Shown here: piece after piece, positions 16,438 through 25,616 of the stretch | How the letters are laid out: each line of letters starts with the position of its first letter | How positions within the stretch are numbered: the stretch's first letter is position 1 | DNA from: Bacilli bacterium | GTDB taxonomy: Bacteria > Bacillota_I > Bacilli_A > RFN20 > CAG-826 | DNA: 43,176 bases | Direction of reading: 5' to 3' | NCBI GenBank assembly: GCA_024695405.1 | Contig: JAILIF010000051.1 | Span: 1-43,176, forward strand | The notes under the pieces: model-generated | What the model was told of the DNA's origin: nothing | Databases searched by the model: none | The model's input: only the letters and a program-made list of their open reading frames with translations | Position numbers and translations under genes: made by a program

Positions 16438-18552
16438 TTATTTATATAAATAAATCGGGTTAGTTGGCTTAGTATTTGTGCCTTGGAAAGAAGGGCTACC
16501 AAGTTTGATATAAACGTTAGTATTTGTGCCTTTAATTGTATATCCATCGCTTAATGCTTCGATAGTAAAATTAATATCTGTTGCATCGGCTTTTAATCCA
16601 ATAGAATAATGAGTCCCATCAATATAGGAATATAAGTATTTATTTTCAGGAGTTTTCATTGTGAATACGCCATCAGATACTTTTGTGAACGTAAACTTTT
16701 GAGCTCCAGAAACATTTAAACCTGTTTTGTCAGAACTAATATCAGCATCAACAGCGTTGAAATACCAAGGCCTTGATGCATTTCCGTTAACACTAGTTAA
16801 AGCTTTACCTTCATGGACAATAAATGCAGATTGGCCATCTAAAGCATTTAAGTCAGTTACTAAACTATATTCATAAGCTGGTGTTGGTGGAACATCTTGC
16901 CCTGTTCCAGAACCGCTACCAGAACCACCTCCGGAACCACTTCCGCCAACATCAATATTTGGTACAGCAGTCTGAACACCACTAGTAGTCCAAATGAATT
17001 CAGCGTATTCAGGGTGATCAACGAATGGGTTTCTACCAAATCCTGCTTTTTCCAAATTATTATTAATTTGTTTTTCCATATCTGTAACAGGATATTTTCT
17101 ATTCCACTCAATTAAAGTTTTTAAAGTGCCCATTGTTTTCTTACTTGAAGAATCACCTGGGTTGTTTGATAAAGTTAATCCATGAGTTTTGCCAAATTTA
17201 GTAGCAACATAGAAAATGACACGTGCAGATTCACCTCTAGCGCCTTCAAAGCCACATGAAGCTGGATCCCACTCATTACTACCTAATCCATAGAATTTAT
17301 TACCTCTATCAGAGTTATCTTTTACTAATGTAGGGCGAACCATGTATGGGTCTTTTTCAATTTCAGATCCACCAGCATTACTACCACCACCACGTGAATT
17401 TGGCCAAGTATGTTCTCTGTTAGAATCCTTCTTAGGATATACAGTATTATGATAGAAAGGAACATATCCATCATCCTTAGCTGCTGCACTCATGCCAATG
17501 TTTAAGCATGCAGAATAAGTAGTTGTAGTTTTAACTTTTGCTCTCATTAAAGTAGCCAAAGTATCTCTGAAAGTATAACCATATTCATTAAAGTTTAAGT
17601 TCCAACGTGAATCTTCAGCAATTGTGCCTGTAAATGCATCATTACCATCGCCACCATTTCCACCATTATCATTAACAGTGACTTTTCCTTTTTCAAACAA
17701 ATAGATAGGGAATCCTGGCTTTGATTTATTACCACAGAATGATAAATATTGTTGTAAATAAACATTTGTTGTTTTGCCTTTGAATATAAAACCTTTTTCT
17801 TCTTTAGTGATTTCCCAATAAACAGATCCGCTTTTTGGAGCTGTTGTAGAATCACATAAGCCGATAGAATAGTGAGTTCCATCAACATAGCTATAAACAT
17901 AATTATTATTTTTCGCTTGGATTGTGTAAGAGCCGTCATTTTGTTTTGTGAATTTAAACTCTTCACCATTCTCTTCCATTTGAACAAAGTCAGTTTTGTC
18001 TAATGAATAGTCTGTAACTGCAAAGCAAAGATACCAAGGTAAATCTTCACTCTTAATTTCTGCAGTCATAGCGTTGTAAGATAAGCCATCAGCAGAAGAA
18101 ACGATATATAAGTTATCTGTGTCATCAATAGAATCTACCATTACATAACCATCAACTTCGGTTGTTGTAGTTCCGCCGTTTCCATTGTTGTTATTATCGT
18201 CATCGTTTCCATTATTATTGTTATTTTCTTCTGCATAAGGGAAAGATTCTGTTTTTGTAGCACCACAAATGACACACTTAAATTGTTTATAACCCTCTTC
18301 ACTTGGAGTAGGATCTTTAATCAATTTCTCAAAATTCCAAACATGAGGACCGAATAAATTTTTTTCATCACATCCACTACAAGTTAACCAGTGATTATCA
18401 TTATCAAAAGCATACTTTTTAGACCAAATATGTTTGGTGTGTTCATTGCTTTCTGCAGGGGTTTCTGTAGAGGCTTCTTCGTCACATCCCATAATAGTCA
18501 TACCCAACGGCATAACTAAAAGAGACATTAATATAAATTTCTTTAGTTTCAT
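16438..18552 (-). CDS. Secreted endonuclease I lipoprotein with duplicated flanking domains
   Basis: A 704-residue lipoprotein (lipobox IMGC, Cys23). Order: a CxxC/His module (about 38-105), an Asn-rich linker, accessory domain A (about 135-290), an endonuclease I domain (about 305-525), a Gly-Ser linker and accessory domain B (about 560-704). The nuclease has REHTWPNS (379-386), NSDRGN (Asn413) and NPFVDHPEYAEF; Glu380, His381 and Asn413 match the metal and general-base residues of the EndA/Vvn family. A and B share the motif SY(V/I)DGTHYSIGL and the ending NPIYLYK/FPIYLFE, so they are a duplication. Likely a surface-anchored nuclease that degrades extracellular nucleic acid. It ends 2 bases from hpt's promoter and follows the tldE-like gene by 2 bases. 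Confidence 0.88.
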   Translation of the reverse strand: MKLKKFILMSLLVMPLGMTIMGCDEEASTETPAESNEHTKHIWSKKYAFDNDNHWLTCSGCDEKNLFGPHVWNFEKLIKDPTPSEEGYKQFKCVICGATKTESFPYAEENNNNNGNDDDNNNNGNGGTTTTEVDGYVMVDSIDDTDNLYIVSSADGLSYNAMTAEIKSEDLPWYLCFAVTDYSLDKTDFVQMEENGEEFKFTKQNDGSYTIQAKNNNYVYSYVDGTHYSIGLCDSTTAPKSGSVYWEITKEEKGFIFKGKTTNVYLQQYLSFCGNKSKPGFPIYLFEKGKVTVNDNGGNGGDGNDAFTGTIAEDSRWNLNFNEYGYTFRDTLATLMRAKVKTTTTYSACLNIGMSAAAKDDGYVPFYHNTVYPKKDSNREHTWPNSRGGGSNAGGSEIEKDPYMVRPTLVKDNSDRGNKFYGLGSNEWDPASCGFEGARGESARVIFYVATKFGKTHGLTLSNNPGDSSSKKTMGTLKTLIEWNRKYPVTDMEKQINNNLEKAGFGRNPFVDHPEYAEFIWTTSGVQTAVPNIDVGGSGSGGGSGSGSGTGQDVPPTPAYEYSLVTDLNALDGQSAFIVHEGKALTSVNGNASRPWYFNAVDADISSDKTGLNVSGAQKFTFTKVSDGVFTMKTPENKYLYSYIDGTHYSIGLKADATDINFTIEALSDGYTIKGTNTNVYIKLGSPSFQGTNTKPTNPIYLYK

Positions 18553-18554
18553 AA

Positions 18555-19883
18555 TTATTGTCCAGATACACCAATCTTCTTAATGATTAAAGATGGAGCA
18601 GCAGTTCCGTTAGGAGATACCTTAACGTCATTGCCAACTTCTTGTACATCTTTGAAAACTTCCAAAAGGTTTCCAGATGCTGTAATTAAATCAAATGGTT
18701 TTCCTTTTTTACCATTTTTAATTTCAAATCCACTTGCTTGAAGAGAGAAGTCACCAGATTGTGGATTCATACCACTATGTAATCCAGTAACGCCAGTGAT
18801 GTAAACACCATCACCAACTTCAGCAAATAATTCATGTAAGGATTTCTTACCTGGCTTAACAGTCAAGAAGAAAGGACCAGTTGACTTTTTGCTACCTGCA
18901 CCTTGAGCGTTAGCAGTTGTTGTAACGCCATCTTTAGCTGCAGTAGTTAAGTTATATAAAAATGTTTTTAAAACACCTTTTTCGATAATTGGTTTGTTAT
19001 AAGTAGCAACACCTTCATCATCAAACCATCTAGCAAATGGGTTCTTTGATAATGGTTTATCTTCAATTGTTAATTTCTTTGAAGCGATTTGTTCACCAAT
19101 TTTTCCAGCAAAAAGTGAAGATTTCTTTTGAACTTGTTCAGCATCAGCATGACCAATATAAACATTTAATAATGAAATAACTGCGTCATGATCTAAAACT
19201 GCTTTGCATTTAATAGGAGCACATGAAATGCCACCTAGTTGAGAAGTTGCAGATTCTGCGCACTTCTTAGCGAGTGCTTTAACATCAAATTTACTGAAAT
19301 CATTTTCAAAGAAAATTTCGAAACCAGATTTAGTTTGTCCATTATCGGATGCAATAACTTCTGCGCCATAGTAGTAGTAATTGCTTTTTTGAACAAGATT
19401 TAAACCATTTGAGTTAACTAATGTATGTTTTGAATTAGATTGTGAGAAGAAAGTAGCACCTACTTCGCTAACTCTCTTATCTTCTGCTTTGATTGCTTTT
19501 TCTAATTCTTTCATTTTAGCAATCTTAGTTTCCATTGGGACTTCATCTAATGCTTTATTGTATGTATTGATTTTGTGATATTTATCACTGCCTTTGAAAA
19601 TGAAAACTGGATCTTCATTTTCAATGACTTTAGCGTTTTTAACGATTTCATCAATTAAGTATTTAGCTTTTTCTTTATTCCATGTATCACATGAAGCAGC
19701 ACCGCATTTACCATTAGAGAAAATGCCACGAGCAACAACAGTCATACCGTTATTATCTGAGTAGTTAGCGATCTCTCCGTGGAATAATTCAACTTCAACT
19801 TCGTGAGCTTCGCCAATATATAATTCGATTTCTTTAATGCCTGCTTCTTTAGCCGAAGCAAAGAACTTATCATATTTTCCCAT
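18555..19883 (-). CDS. TldE/PmbA-type metalloprotease partner
   Basis: The 442-residue product belongs to the TldD/PmbA family, and its C-terminal pattern (GVYITGVTGLHSGMNPQSGD, FSLQASGFEIKNGKKG) is typical of the TldE/PmbA subunit that lacks the HExxxH metal motif. In Enterobacteria TldD and TldE form a heterodimeric peptidase that processes the microcin B17 leader and degrades unfolded peptides. It starts 1 base after tldD and shares its operon. No precursor peptide gene was seen nearby. Confidence 0.88.
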   Translation of the reverse strand: MGKYDKFFASAKEAGIKEIELYIGEAHEVEVELFHGEIANYSDNNGMTVVARGIFSNGKCGAASCDTWNKEKAKYLIDEIVKNAKVIENEDPVFIFKGSDKYHKINTYNKALDEVPMETKIAKMKELEKAIKAEDKRVSEVGATFFSQSNSKHTLVNSNGLNLVQKSNYYYYGAEVIASDNGQTKSGFEIFFENDFSKFDVKALAKKCAESATSQLGGISCAPIKCKAVLDHDAVISLLNVYIGHADAEQVQKKSSLFAGKIGEQIASKKLTIEDKPLSKNPFARWFDDEGVATYNKPIIEKGVLKTFLYNLTTAAKDGVTTTANAQGAGSKKSTGPFFLTVKPGKKSLHELFAEVGDGVYITGVTGLHSGMNPQSGDFSLQASGFEIKNGKKGKPFDLITASGNLLEVFKDVQEVGNDVKVSPNGTAAPSLIIKKIGVSGQ

Positions 19884-19884
19884 A

Positions 19885-21291
19885 TTACTTTAATTCTCCT
19901 CCTCTGCCACCTACAGTGCATTCTTTAACTCTAATAGTTGGTTGACCAACAGATGTATAAACTCTACCACTAGCAGCGCCGCAGAAGCCTTCTGCTAAGT
20001 CTAAGTCATTTGCGACCATATCGATATTCTTAAGGATTTCAAAGCCCTTACCAATTAATGTAGCACCTTTAACCATTTCACAGACTTTACCATCTCTAAT
20101 GATGTAAGCTTCGCTACAACCAAAGTTAAATTCACCAGTGCTTGGATCTACTTGTCCACCGCCAAAAGCAACAGCATATAAGCCTAATTTAGTAGCCTTA
20201 ATGATTTCTTCACGAGTAGATTTACCAGCACAAATGTATGTATTGGACATACGTGATGTTGGAATATATCTATAATTTTGTCTACGGCAAGCACCATTAC
20301 CTTTTGCGTTCATTCTACGACCGTTAAAGTCATCGACCATGAATTCTTTTAAGATACCGTTTTTAATTAAAACTCTCTTTTCACCTGGATTGCCTTCATC
20401 GTCAATATCAATTGATCCCCAACCATAAGGAATTGTTGAGTCATCAACAGCAGAAACAATCTTAGAAGCTATTTGAGTACCTACTTGTTCAGGCTTATAG
20501 AAAGATAATCCTTTAGCAACTGCGCTAGCTTCTAATGGGGGACCACATGATTCATGGAATAAAACACCACCCCAGCCATTGCCGATAACAACAGGCATTT
20601 TTCCTGCAGGGCATTCAGGAGCGCTTAACATAGCAAGAGCAGTTTTTGCTGCTTTATTTGCATTTTTAACGATATCTGCATCACCTTGTCTAAAGAATGT
20701 TAAATCATCTTGGCATCCTCTACGGGCAAAGCCTTGTTCAAATCCTTTGCCGTCAGTAGCAATAACAGCGACACCATATGTAGCCCATTGATTGTCTCTC
20801 TTAAACCATTTTGATTTTGAGTTAAATACTGCTACGCCTCTATGCCAGCAGTTTAATGAACAAATTCTTCTAACGATTCTAGGATCATTTAATTTAAGAA
20901 TTTCATTATCGGCGTCTTTTAATAATGCAATTTTTTCTTCAAGAGGAACTGTATCATAGTCAGTTTTAATCTTGCTTCTTTCTTTTGCTTTTACCTTGTC
21001 TAAATGATCAACAAAGACTATTTGTTTACCATTGAAAGATTTGTTTAAAGAATTTGCTAAGGCAAGCAAACCTTTTTTGGTTAAATCATTTGTATAACCA
21101 TAGATGCATTGATTTTCTTTAAGCAAACGTAAGCCAACACCATTTAAGGAATTGGAAGAAGATGTTTCAACCTTTCCATTTTCTAAAGATACATTATTTG
21201 TATGAGAATCTTCGTAAAAGATCTCTGCATAATCCGCACCAGTAGAAAGGGAAACGTTCAATACTTCAATTGCTAATTTTTTTGAAATCAT
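19885..21291 (-). CDS. tldD: TldD-type metalloprotease subunit with altered metal motif
   Basis: I use the start at 21291 (MISKKLAIEVLNVS), which has GGAGG 7 bases upstream, giving 468 residues. The family features GVLFHESCG..LEASAVAKG, DDSTIPYGWGSIDIDDEG and the C-terminal GAASGRVYTSVGQPTIRV are clear. The metal motif, however, reads HESCGP (His246, Glu247, Pro251) where TldD proteins have HExxxH, so one metal-binding His is replaced. Cysteines in the C-terminal region are kept. It should pair with the TldE gene that starts 1 base after its stop. Activity is uncertain. Confidence 0.88.
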   Translation of the reverse strand: MISKKLAIEVLNVSLSTGADYAEIFYEDSHTNNVSLENGKVETSSSNSLNGVGLRLLKENQCIYGYTNDLTKKGLLALANSLNKSFNGKQIVFVDHLDKVKAKERSKIKTDYDTVPLEEKIALLKDADNEILKLNDPRIVRRICSLNCWHRGVAVFNSKSKWFKRDNQWATYGVAVIATDGKGFEQGFARRGCQDDLTFFRQGDADIVKNANKAAKTALAMLSAPECPAGKMPVVIGNGWGGVLFHESCGPPLEASAVAKGLSFYKPEQVGTQIASKIVSAVDDSTIPYGWGSIDIDDEGNPGEKRVLIKNGILKEFMVDDFNGRRMNAKGNGACRRQNYRYIPTSRMSNTYICAGKSTREEIIKATKLGLYAVAFGGGQVDPSTGEFNFGCSEAYIIRDGKVCEMVKGATLIGKGFEILKNIDMVANDLDLAEGFCGAASGRVYTSVGQPTIRVKECTVGGRGGELK

Positions 21292-21395
21292 AAGTTTCCT
21301 CCAGTTATTAACCTTGAAAATCAAAGTTAACTCATTGTGCTTATTATATTACAAAATCATATTTTGTGGTAAACTATTTAACGAGGCTTTATTAT

Positions 21396-21950
21396 ATGAA
21401 TCCATGGCACGACGTTAAAAAGGAGAGAATTACTCCTGAAAGCTTTCTTTCACTAATTGAGATATCAAAAGGCTCTAAAAACAAATACGAATTAGATAAA
21501 GAGACTGGTCGATTAATACTTGACCGTGTTCTTTTTACTAGTACCCACTACCCACAAAACTATGGTTTTATACCTAGAACATACGCTGATGATTATGATC
21601 CATTAGATGTACTAGTTTTGACTAGTGAAGCTATTATTCCTATGACTTTTGTTAGATGCAAACCAATAGGAATGTTAAACATGATTGACAACAATCTCCC
21701 TGATCAAAAAATCATCGCTGTTTGTGAAGATGATCCTTTTTATTCACCGTATAACGATATCAAAGATATTCCTAAGCATATTATGGATGAAATTAAGCAC
21801 TTCTTTGCAGTTTATAAAACATTAGAAGGCAAAGAAACCGCAGTTGATGTTGTTACTGGTAAAGAAGAAGCTATTAAAGTTATAAAGGAATCCATGGAAA
21901 AATATAAAAGAGAAATTGAACCTAAGCTTAAAGAACTTAGAGGATATTAA
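21396..21950 (+). CDS. ppa: Inorganic pyrophosphatase, family I
   Basis: Hydrolyses pyrophosphate and so pulls biosynthetic reactions forward, including those of the PRPP-using enzymes nearby. Start set at 21396 (MNPWHDV), with GAGG 11 bases upstream, giving 184 residues. It has the family I motifs YGFIPRTYADDYDPLDVLVL (the metal-binding Asp cluster) and EDDPFYSPYNDI. Divergent from tldD across a 104-base gap containing TATAAT-like boxes on both strands. Confidence 0.94.
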   Translation: MNPWHDVKKERITPESFLSLIEISKGSKNKYELDKETGRLILDRVLFTSTHYPQNYGFIPRTYADDYDPLDVLVLTSEAIIPMTFVRCKPIGMLNMIDNNLPDQKIIAVCEDDPFYSPYNDIKDIPKHIMDEIKHFFAVYKTLEGKETAVDVVTGKEEAIKVIKESMEKYKREIEPKLKELRGY

Positions 21951-21976
21951 TTTAAATTAATCGGAGGCAAAAAATA

Positions 21977-23239
21977 ATGGAAATTAAATGCCCAAAATGT
22001 GGAGCGACATTCACACCAACTGCTAATGAATATAACGAAATAATTAAACAAATTAGAGATGAAGATTTTAATGATCAGCTCAACGCTAAATTAGAAGTTT
22101 TTAAAAGTAAATCTAAAGCAGAATTATTAAAAGCTGAAGCAAATGCCCAAGCAGATAAACAACGTGCCTTAGATACTTTAAATCAAAAGATTTTCGAATT
22201 AGAAGGCAAATTGAAAGCAACATATGCTGAAAAGAAAGCAGCTGTTACTGACGCTACATCTAGTAAGGTAGTCGAAATTGAAAAATTAAAATCAGAAATA
22301 GAAAGATTAAAAGCTTCAAAAGATTCCGCTGTACGTGATGCAATTTCAGAACAAGAAAAAGAAATAATTAGACTTAAAGGCGAGATAAAAAATATCAACT
22401 CAGAATCCACTCTTGCTTTAAAGGCAAAAGAAGAATCTTTTGCTGTTCAACTTAAGGCAAAAGATGATCAAATCGCTTACTATAAAGACTTAAAGACTAA
22501 AATGTCCACTAAGATGGTCGGCGAAACTCTTGAACAGCACTGTCAAATTGAATTTAATCGTTTAAGACCAACTGCTTTTAAGAATGCATATTTTGAAAAA
22601 GATAATGATTCAAGAACAGGTTCAAAAGGTGACTTCATTTATAGAGAATATGACGAAAATGGTGTCGAAATTATTTCGATTATGTTCGAAATGAAAAATG
22701 AAAACGACACTACTGCTACAAAGCATAAAAATGAGCACTTCTTTGCTGAATTAGATAAAGATAGAAAAGAAAAGAATTGTGAATATGCTGTTTTAGTCTC
22801 TTTATTAGAAGCTGATAACGAACTCTATAATGGAGGAATAACTGACGTTTCTTATCAATATAACAAAATGTATGTTGTTAGACCTCAATGTTTTATTCCA
22901 ATTATTACTTTATTAAGAAATGCTGCGCTTAATGCTGCAGAATATAAAAAAGAATTGGCTATAGTGAAAAATCAAAATATTGATGTAACAAATTTTGAAA
23001 ATGAGCTACAAGAATTCCAAGAAAAATTCGGAAATAATTATCGTTTAGCAAGTGAAAAATTTAGCAAAGCAATTGAAGAAATTGACAAAACAATTGACCA
23101 TTTACAAAAAGTAAAAGAAAGTTTAATTGGATCAGAAAGAAATCTACGCCTCGCTAATGATAAGGCACAAGATCTTTCAATAAAAAAGTTAACTAAAGAC
23201 AATCCTACAATGAAAGCACTTTTCGAAGAGAAAAAGTAA
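21977..23239 (+). CDS. DUF2130 protein (coiled coil plus predicted nuclease fold)
   Basis: A 420-residue protein. It begins with CPKCGATF, a zinc-ribbon-like knuckle, followed by a long coiled coil (about 40-180) rich in Lys, Glu and Ala. The C-terminal half carries the DUF2130 signature [27 protein letters not shown], where Asp, Glu and Lys are placed like a PD-(D/E)xK nuclease core, and [20 protein letters not shown]. Function unproven in the family. GGAGG lies 10 bases upstream, and it follows ppa by 26 bases, probably on the same transcript. Confidence 0.85.
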   Translation: MEIKCPKCGATFTPTANEYNEIIKQIRDEDFNDQLNAKLEVFKSKSKAELLKAEANAQADKQRALDTLNQKIFELEGKLKATYAEKKAAVTDATSSKVVEIEKLKSEIERLKASKDSAVRDAISEQEKEIIRLKGEIKNINSESTLALKAKEESFAVQLKAKDDQIAYYKDLKTKMSTKMVGETLEQHCQIEFNRLRPTAFKNAYFEKDNDSRTGSKGDFIYREYDENGVEIISIMFEMKNENDTTATKHKNEHFFAELDKDRKEKNCEYAVLVSLLEADNELYNGGITDVSYQYNKMYVVRPQCFIPIITLLRNAALNAAEYKKELAIVKNQNIDVTNFENELQEFQEKFGNNYRLASEKFSKAIEEIDKTIDHLQKVKESLIGSERNLRLANDKAQDLSIKKLTKDNPTMKALFEEKK

Positions 23240-23257
23240 ATTAATAAAAATTTATTT

Positions 23258-23671
23258 TTATACTCTCAATTTAATAAAATCCGTTGGATTAATAACCAAA
23301 TTCAACGAATTTTTAAAATCATCAACATTTCTAGTTAAAATATAATCTGCCTCAATTTTAGATGCTGCAGCATCGATAACTGCGTCTTCAAAATCACAAA
23401 TTTTAGAATCGATTGCTTTTAAAATGCAATCTTCATTTACCTCAACAAAATCAAATAAAACCACTAGGTCTTTTATAGCATCCAATGCATTTTCTTTGCT
23501 TTGAAAAGCTTTTCTTAACAAATAGTAAACATCAGTAACTGAGGACGAAGAAAAATACATTCTATCCCCATTTGCGAACCCTAATTCTAATGCTTTTTGA
23601 GAATCTTCTACAAAATTTGCCTTATTTAAGAGAATATCTATAATCACATTTGTATCAACGAAAATTTTCAT
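23258..23671 (-). CDS. PIN-domain toxin (VapC-like ribonuclease)
   Basis: A 137-residue PIN_3-type protein: N-terminal VDTNVIIDILL (first Asp), central FEDAVIDAAASKIEADYILTRN (second acidic cluster) and NVDDFKNS near the end. PIN toxins cleave RNA using these acidic residues with Mg2+/Mn2+; all appear present, so this copy looks intact, unlike the remnant near 9.1 kb. Its ATG overlaps the antitoxin stop as ATGA, the usual coupled arrangement. Confidence 0.88.
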   Translation of the reverse strand: MKIFVDTNVIIDILLNKANFVEDSQKALELGFANGDRMYFSSSSVTDVYYLLRKAFQSKENALDAIKDLVVLFDFVEVNEDCILKAIDSKICDFEDAVIDAAASKIEADYILTRNVDDFKNSLNLVINPTDFIKLRV

Positions 23672-23889
23672 TGTCTTTTAAGCCTTTCATCTCTAATATC
23701 ATCCAAAGAGTTAAAATCGGTCTTCTCAGCAACACCAACGAGTTTTCTTAAAATCGAAATTTTATTATTATTTGGTTTTGTAAGTTGAGCTATTATCTTC
23801 CCATTCTTACTAATATAAATATCCTCGCAATCTACTTTATCTAAGTATTTGCCTAGATTTGTTTTAAATTCAGTCGCTGTAATGGTCAT
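23668..23889 (-). CDS. Phd/YefM-type antitoxin
   Basis: A 73-residue protein from the ATG at 23889 (MTITATEFKTNLGKYLD), chosen because GGAG lies 8 bases upstream. The N-terminal half follows the Phd fold and the C-terminus (LVGVAEKTDFNSLDDIRDERL) would wrap the toxin. It overlaps the toxin gene by 4 bases. It likely represses its own promoter through the direct repeats just upstream. Related in sequence pattern to the orphan antitoxin at 9.1-9.4 kb. Confidence 0.87.
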   Translation of the reverse strand: MTITATEFKTNLGKYLDKVDCEDIYISKNGKIIAQLTKPNNNKISILRKLVGVAEKTDFNSLDDIRDERLKRQ

Positions 23890-23912
23890 AAATTTTCTCC
23901 TTTGTCGCATAC

Positions 23913-23957
23913 ATTATACAATAAATCGTTCGATTTTACATTTTTTCGTACGATTTT
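23913..23957 (-). promoter_or_regulatory. Toxin-antitoxin promoter with repeated operator
   Basis: TATAAT on the minus strand (23913-23918) is followed upstream by two 12-base direct repeats, TCGTTCGATTTT (23926-23937) and TCGTACGATTTT (23946-23957), 20 bases apart, each containing a CG-centred near-palindrome. The two-helical-turn spacing over the -35 region fits autorepression by the antitoxin. Confidence 0.55.
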
Positions 23958-23975
23958 TTCAATTAAAACTCTCTA

Positions 23976-24007
23976 CCAAAAGAAAAGGCCATAAGGCCTT
24001 CTTTTAA
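23976..24007 (-). terminator. Terminator of the glycosidase operon
   Basis: AAGGCC-ATAA-GGCCTT (23985-24000) with extended A/T flanks and a T-rich tail on the minus strand, just beyond the GH43 stop. Confidence 0.75.
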
Positions 24008-24023
24008 AGTTAATCTAAATTTA

Positions 24024-25592
24024 TTATGCTATTGGAAAATTATCTTTCAATAATTCTGCTTCTTCCGCGGTAATTCTAAGAATTGTTCCGTGACGTTTAG
24101 TTTGTTTATCCCAACTAAATTCAGAAGAAGTTAATCTATTCCATGAATTGTTTTCATTTTTTGTATCTTCAATATCTGTTGTAGTCCATGGAATATATCC
24201 AATACTTGTATTTGCGTAGAAATCCGCCATTAAGCCGATTTCTTCTTGATTCTCGTCTTTTCTATCAGCTTTATTTAAATAGAACCACTCAGGGCCTTCT
24301 AAACACTTATTATCAGCGTTTCTACCTTCTGCTTGGAATCCGACATCTGCTAAGTTCATTACTTTTTCCCAAGAATCAATATCTAATAAGTCTTGTGTTC
24401 TCTGAATTAAGATACCACCATTGTTTTCATGGTTATCACCATCTTTAGCAGCGCAATAATAATAATCCCCAATCTTCATAACAGAAGCATCAATAATCTT
24501 TCTTTCATTATTATTAATAGCAACTGGTGAATCCTGTGCTTTTTGAGGATCTTCTTGCCCTTCTGGATAAGGTTGATTCTTTAAGAATTTCTTTGTTTCA
24601 CCGAAGTGAACAAAGTCTCTAGTTGTTGTGTAATAGATACAATCTCTTTCTTTAATAGCGTCTTTTGAATCAGTAAGAATTGTAGAAGAGAAGAAAATAA
24701 CATATTCACCTGTTTCGTCGTTATAAATCATTTCAGGAGCCCATGCCATACCAGCATCTTCTCTAGCAACTTCAATTAATCTACCTTCAGTCCAGTTAAC
24801 TAAATCATGCGATTCCCATAGTGTAATACAGTGACTACCAGTAATTGTAAATTTGCCAGAGCCATTATTATTTCCCCAACCACCTCTTGTATAAACACTT
24901 AAATCAGTAGCGATTAAATAGAATGTATCTCCTTCAGGAGAACGACAAATATATGGATCTCTTACTCCTCTTTCACCAACTGTTGATGATAAAACAGGTT
25001 TAAGATCGCTCATTGTAGAGCCATTCATATCTTTGAATTTTAATCCTTGTCCAACATCAGCTAGAGCAAAGAACATTTGTTCTCCTGTAGCGATTTTTAC
25101 ATTGTTTTCTGTCTTACCATATGATTCACCAACAAAGTGGCAGAATAAGTAAGCTTCATAATCATCATCTTCTATTTCTGCTGGTGCTTTCTTAACAGTG
25201 ACATTTTGAGTGTATTGAGTAGCAGTTTCTCCTTCACCAATAGTAGCGATTAATTCGACTGTCTTATCTTCGTTTCCTCTTATAACTTCACCAGGTGAAA
25301 CCATACCAGATGATTTTGGTCTAATTGTTTTAGGATCTGAGCTCCACCACGAAACCTTTTTATCACCTACAGATTCAGCTAAATAGACGTTACCATAAAC
25401 GCCTTCTGCATTGACTACTTTTAATTCGTTAATAATGCTTTCGTCTGTCTCTTCAGTTAACGTTGCAGGTCTTTCGTTGTTGTTTTCAGGTTTTGGTGTA
25501 ATATCATTGCTTTTAGTTTCACCACACCCGACAAGTGCCATAACAGCAAGTAATGACGATGCTGTTACTACGCTTTTAAGAAATCCTTTCAT
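24024..25592 (-). CDS. GH43 glycosidase lipoprotein
   Basis: A 522-residue lipoprotein (lipobox LVGC, Cys23). After a Pro/Asn-rich linker an atrophied bacterial Ig-like domain (about 45-135, WWSSDPKTI) precedes a five-bladed propeller of family GH43. Candidate catalytic residues: the Asp in GVRDPYICR (base), the Asp in KIIDASVMKIGDYYY (pKa modulator) and the Glu in LEGPEWFYL (acid). GH43 enzymes release arabinose or xylose from plant arabinan or arabinoxylan; the exact specificity cannot be read. AAAGGAG lies before the ATG. It is 24 bases downstream of the first GH3 gene, in the same operon. Confidence 0.86.
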   Translation of the reverse strand: MKGFLKSVVTASSLLAVMALVGCGETKSNDITPKPENNNERPATLTEETDESIINELKVVNAEGVYGNVYLAESVGDKKVSWWSSDPKTIRPKSSGMVSPGEVIRGNEDKTVELIATIGEGETATQYTQNVTVKKAPAEIEDDDYEAYLFCHFVGESYGKTENNVKIATGEQMFFALADVGQGLKFKDMNGSTMSDLKPVLSSTVGERGVRDPYICRSPEGDTFYLIATDLSVYTRGGWGNNNGSGKFTITGSHCITLWESHDLVNWTEGRLIEVAREDAGMAWAPEMIYNDETGEYVIFFSSTILTDSKDAIKERDCIYYTTTRDFVHFGETKKFLKNQPYPEGQEDPQKAQDSPVAINNNERKIIDASVMKIGDYYYCAAKDGDNHENNGGILIQRTQDLLDIDSWEKVMNLADVGFQAEGRNADNKCLEGPEWFYLNKADRKDENQEEIGLMADFYANTSIGYIPWTTTDIEDTKNENNSWNRLTSSEFSWDKQTKRHGTILRITAEEAELLKDNFPIA

Positions 25593-25616
25593 AAGTTCTC
25601 CTTTGATGTTAATTAT

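Noticed and set aside
18555-21291. Peptide natural-product (microcin-like) cluster around TldD/TldE
   Set aside because: No precursor peptide, cyclodehydratase or exporter is present. The pair is a common stand-alone protease.
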